In this document: in pieces, positions 61,423 through 64,000 of the stretch
Layout of the letters: each line of letters starts with the position of its first letter
Position numbering within the stretch: the first letter of the stretch is position 1
Assembly: GCF_029193575.1 (NCBI RefSeq)
Contig: NZ_JARGCS010000009.1
Coordinates: forward strand, 62,001 to 126,000
Source: Pseudomonas entomophila
GTDB taxonomy: Bacteria; Pseudomonadota; Gammaproteobacteria; Pseudomonadales; Pseudomonadaceae
DNA length: 64,000 nt
Reading direction: 5' to 3'
The notes under the pieces: model-generated
Seen by the model: the letters and a program-made list of their open reading frames with translations, nothing else
Told to the model about the DNA's origin: nothing
Databases searched by the model: none
Position numbers and translations under genes: made by a program

Positions 61423-62206
61423 CGCGATGCAGATCCCGGCGCAGGTCGGCCAGGTAGGGAAACGCCTGGCGCCCCTGCGCCACCCGCTCGCGCTCCAGCT
61501 CGGCGAACAGCTGGCACTCAGCATGGCCGGCCATCGCCAGCAGGCTGCCGTCCGGGCCGATGATGCTGCTTTGTCCGCAGTACTGGATCTCGCCTTCCGC
61601 CCCACAGTAGTTGGCGTACACCAGGTAGCACTGGTTCTCCTGGGCGCGGGCGCGCACGGTGACCTGGCAGGTGAAGTCGTAGGGCGCCATGTTCGCCGTA
61701 GGCACCAGCAGCAGCTCGGCGCCGGCCAGGGCCAGGCGCCGGGCGTTTTCCGGGAACTCGATGTCGTAGCAGATCAGCAGCCCGACCTTCCAGCCATCGA
61801 GCTCGGCCACCGGGAAGTGGTCTGGACCTGCGCTGAACATCGACCGGTCCAGCTCACCGAACAGGTGGGTCTTGCGATAGTTGCACAGGCTACGGCCATG
61901 AGCGTCGATCAGTTGCACGCTGTTGTACAGCGCGCCGTCCTCGGCCAGCTCCGGGTAGCCGTAGACGATGGCGATGCGCTGCGCCAGGGCGATTTCCACC
62001 ACGGTCATGGCCGAAGGGCCATCGTCGGGCTCGGCCAGGCGTTGCACGGCGTCCAGGCCGATGTTGTAGCCGCTCAGGTACATCTCCGGGCACACCAGCA
62101 GTTGCGCGCCGCGCTCGGCGGCCAGTTGCGCCTGGTGCTGCAGGCGCTCGAGGTTGCCGGGCACGTCCAGTGGCCTGGGCGCGCCCTGGAACAGGGCGAT
62201 GCGCAT
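61418..62206 (-). CDS. davA: 5-aminovaleramidase DavA (nitrilase superfamily)
   Basis: The 262-residue carbon-nitrogen hydrolase has the catalytic triad Glu41 (CPEMYLSGY), Lys112 (YRKTHLFGE) and Cys146 (ICYDIEFPE). It lies 15 bp after davB, and with it forms the P. putida lysine pathway: DavB makes 5-aminovaleramide, DavA hydrolyses it to 5-aminovalerate. The name rests on the pairing with a lysine 2-monooxygenase and on the expected P. putida gene order next to pqqF. A REP element supplies its stop codon. Confidence 0.92.
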   Translation of the reverse strand: MRIALFQGAPRPLDVPGNLERLQHQAQLAAERGAQLLVCPEMYLSGYNIGLDAVQRLAEPDDGPSAMTVVEIALAQRIAIVYGYPELAEDGALYNSVQLIDAHGRSLCNYRKTHLFGELDRSMFSAGPDHFPVAELDGWKVGLLICYDIEFPENARRLALAGAELLLVPTANMAPYDFTCQVTVRARAQENQCYLVYANYCGAEGEIQYCGQSSIIGPDGSLLAMAGHAECQLFAELERERVAQGRQAFPYLADLRRDLHRV

Positions 62207-62221
62207 GGCGAATCCTCGTGG

Positions 62222-63904
62222 TCAGTCGGCCAGGGCGATCGGCCCGATCTCGTGGAACACGTCGCCCGGGCCGGGGTTGTCCAGGTGGGTCTTGCCACCG
62301 AAGTGGTTCATGATACCCCACACTGCGTTGAGCGACGTCTGCACCGCGCCCTCCACCCACGCCGGGGTCCACGACACGTCGTCACCCGCGATGAAGATGC
62401 CGCGCTGCTCGACGGGCATGTCCTGCTGCATGAAGTGCGCGTACATGCGCTGGTTGTAGCGGTAGTGGCCCGGCAGCGCGCCCTTGAAGGCGCCGAGAAA
62501 ATGCGGGTCGGCCTCCCAGGAGATGGTGATCGGGTCGCCGATGATGTGTCCGGCGATGTCGGTCTTGGGGTAGATCTTCTTCAGCGCGTCGAGCGCGAGT
62601 TGCACGCGCTTCTCCACCGGGTGCGGCAGCATCTTCAGGGCATCGCTCATCCAGGCGTAGGACAGGCAGATGACGCCGGGCTTGTCGTCACCGTTGTCGA
62701 ACAGGTAGGTGCCACGGGTCAGGCGGTCGGTGAGGGTCATGCTCAGCAGGTCGCGGCCAGTCTGCGGGTCTTTGTCCTTCCAGAACGGCCGGTCGACCAT
62801 CACGAAGGTCTTCGACGACTGCATGTAGCGGGTGCGGTCCAGGGCCATCCACATCTTCTGCGAGAACAGCGACTCCTCGCAGTCGATCTGGGTGGTCAGC
62901 AGCCAACTCTGGCAAGTGGTCAGCACGGCGGCGTAGTGGCGGGTGTCGCCCCAGTTGTCGGTGACCGCCAGGCGCCCATCGGCAGCGCGGGCGATGCGCT
63001 TGACCCCGCCGCGCGGCGCGCCGCCATGCAGTGAGCTGAGGCTGGTGCCGGCCGGCCAGTGGGCGCAGCGCTCGGGTGCGTGGCGCCAGATGCCCTGGGG
63101 CACCTGCTCGACGCCGCCGACCACCAGGTGCTGGTGATCGTCGCAGTTGGTCATCACTACGCGGAAGATCTCCAGCATCGAGTTAGGGAAGTCGGAGTCC
63201 CAGCCGCCGGTGCCGAAGCCAACCTGGCCGAACACTTCGCGGTGCTGGAAGCTCAGCTTGGCGAAGGCTTTCGAGGTGGCGACGAAGTCGTAGAAGGTGC
63301 GGTCGTCCCACAGCGGCACCAGGGTGTTCCACAGCGCCTTGAGGCGCGGCACGTCGCGCTCGCGGATCGCCTGCTGGATCTCGCCGAAGCGCGCGCCATC
63401 CTCCAGCGCATCGGCCCAGGCATCGGCGACTTCATGGAACAGCTGTGGCAGGTCGGCAGCCTTTTCCGCGTAGTAGGTCTGGCCTTCCAGGTCGATCACC
63501 GTGCTGCGCGAGGCGGGGGTCAGCGGGTTGGGGAAGGGCTTGGTTTCCAGGCCCAGCTTGTCGACGTAATGGTAGAAGGCCGTGGACGACACCGGGAAGC
63601 GCATGCCACCGAGTTCGGCAACGATGCCGTCGGTACCGTTGAAGGCCTGCGAGCGCAGGCGTCCGCCGAGTTTCGAGGCCTCGTAGACCACCGGCTTGAG
63701 GCCCAGCTTCATCAGCTCGTAGGCCGCCACGAGCCCGGCGATGCCAGCGCCGACGATCGCCACTTCCTCGCCGTGTCGGTCAGTGGGGATGCTGCCCAGG
63801 CCTGCGGGGTGCTCCAGCCAGTCGTCGAAGGCGAAGGGGAAGTCGGGGCCGAAGATGGTGATGGGCTTCTTGCCATCGAGCGGGTGGCGGTTGTTCTTGT
63901 TCAT
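62222..63904 (-). CDS. davB: L-lysine 2-monooxygenase DavB
   Basis: The 560-residue flavin amine oxidase-type monooxygenase turns L-lysine into 5-aminovaleramide and CO2. The FAD-binding GAGIAGL lies at residues 52-58, followed by VVYEASKLGGRLRSQ and GGMRFPVSSTAFYHY. The C-terminal GIFIAGDDVSWTPAWVEGAVQTSLNAV closes the FAD site. Length and neighbourhood fit DavB rather than tryptophan 2-monooxygenase, the older family label. It is the first gene of davBA. The first codons (AAC AAG AAC AAC) resemble a weak Hfq/Crc A-rich motif. Confidence 0.92.
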   Translation of the reverse strand: MNKNNRHPLDGKKPITIFGPDFPFAFDDWLEHPAGLGSIPTDRHGEEVAIVGAGIAGLVAAYELMKLGLKPVVYEASKLGGRLRSQAFNGTDGIVAELGGMRFPVSSTAFYHYVDKLGLETKPFPNPLTPASRSTVIDLEGQTYYAEKAADLPQLFHEVADAWADALEDGARFGEIQQAIRERDVPRLKALWNTLVPLWDDRTFYDFVATSKAFAKLSFQHREVFGQVGFGTGGWDSDFPNSMLEIFRVVMTNCDDHQHLVVGGVEQVPQGIWRHAPERCAHWPAGTSLSSLHGGAPRGGVKRIARAADGRLAVTDNWGDTRHYAAVLTTCQSWLLTTQIDCEESLFSQKMWMALDRTRYMQSSKTFVMVDRPFWKDKDPQTGRDLLSMTLTDRLTRGTYLFDNGDDKPGVICLSYAWMSDALKMLPHPVEKRVQLALDALKKIYPKTDIAGHIIGDPITISWEADPHFLGAFKGALPGHYRYNQRMYAHFMQQDMPVEQRGIFIAGDDVSWTPAWVEGAVQTSLNAVWGIMNHFGGKTHLDNPGPGDVFHEIGPIALAD

Positions 63905-64000
63905 GAAGTGACCTTGCCAGAGCGGCTGCGCGAGGCGCGGAGCCTGAGTATAGGAGATGTCTGGCGGTCATTTTAGGGACTGGGGTGTTCGTAAATAAGA
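63905..64000. other. Upstream region of davB, cut by the window
   Basis: The 96 bases hold no gene. They contain the davB leader; the sequence before the ATG lacks a strong Shine-Dalgarno site. The promoter and any divergent regulator lie past the edge. Confidence 0.5.

Noticed and set aside
62222..63904. Tryptophan 2-monooxygenase (auxin pathway)
   Set aside because: The paired nitrilase-type gene 15 bp downstream and the locus next to pqqF fit lysine 2-monooxygenase DavB with DavA instead.

Overview
The window reads as a chromosomal segment of a fluorescent pseudomonad of the Pseudomonas putida group. The grounds are: high G+C coding sequence; many scattered REP elements with the core GCGGGGCAAGCCCGCTCCTACA; the order glnE-waaF-waaC-waaG-waaP-LPS kinases; bioBFHCD followed by a small protein and an acyl-CoA dehydrogenase/GGDEF/acyl-CoA dehydrogenase block; a pqqF-A-B-C-D-E-peptidase cluster; and davBA for lysine catabolism. 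No phage, transposase, CRISPR array, tRNA or rRNA was seen. The 5' edge cuts an acyltransferase gene. The 3' edge lies just upstream of davB.

Layout. 1-5 kb: acyltransferase (cut), a periplasmic aspartic-protease-like protein, and the creBC two-component system with its target creD. 5-9.2 kb: GST, msrA and a large PAS-GAF-PAS-GGDEF-EAL c-di-GMP protein, all on the minus strand. 9.5-13.8 kb: aceEF (pyruvate dehydrogenase), facing away from glnE (14.2-17.1 kb) across a 384-bp control region with two matching 13-bp dyads. 17.3-24.3 kb: a tightly overlapped LPS inner-core operon (two heptosyltransferases, one glucosyltransferase, four kinase-family proteins). 24.4-29.9 kb: a fecI-fecR-TonB receptor-PepSY reductase iron uptake unit read from a Fur-like box. 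30-33.4 kb: a DnaQ-like exonuclease coupled to a cNMP/CBS/nucleotidyltransferase protein, with a lone receiver protein diverging from it. 33.4-40.3 kb: glcB, a gcvR-like ACT protein, rarD, srkA, modE and comF. 40.3-44.8 kb: the bioBFHCD operon behind a clear BirA operator that lies inside the first codons of the divergent comF. 44.9-51 kb: a mini flagellar-rod-like protein, two large paralogous acyl-CoA dehydrogenases flanking a diguanylate cyclase, and the Gac-controlled small RNA gene rsmY with its TGTAAG-N6-CTTACG activator site. 51-53.9 kb: a LysR regulator facing a class III aminotransferase, then a Pmp3-type peptide. 53.9-61.4 kb: PQQ biosynthesis, including the 23-residue PqqA precursor. 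61.4-63.9 kb: davBA.

The shared themes are central carbon and cofactor supply (PDH, malate synthase, biotin, PQQ), envelope building (LPS core phosphorylation) and lifestyle signalling (two c-di-GMP proteins, rsmY, CreBC). The regulatory DNA is the most informative part of the window: BirA, PsrA-like, GacA, Fur-like and Cre-tag-like sites can all be read directly and fit the genes beside them. I found no clearly undescribed multi-gene system. The least explained items are the short flagellar-rod-like protein after the biotin operon, an LPS kinase homologue that lacks the catalytic Asp, the exonuclease/cNMP-CBS-NTase gene pair, and the paired dyads upstream of aceE.
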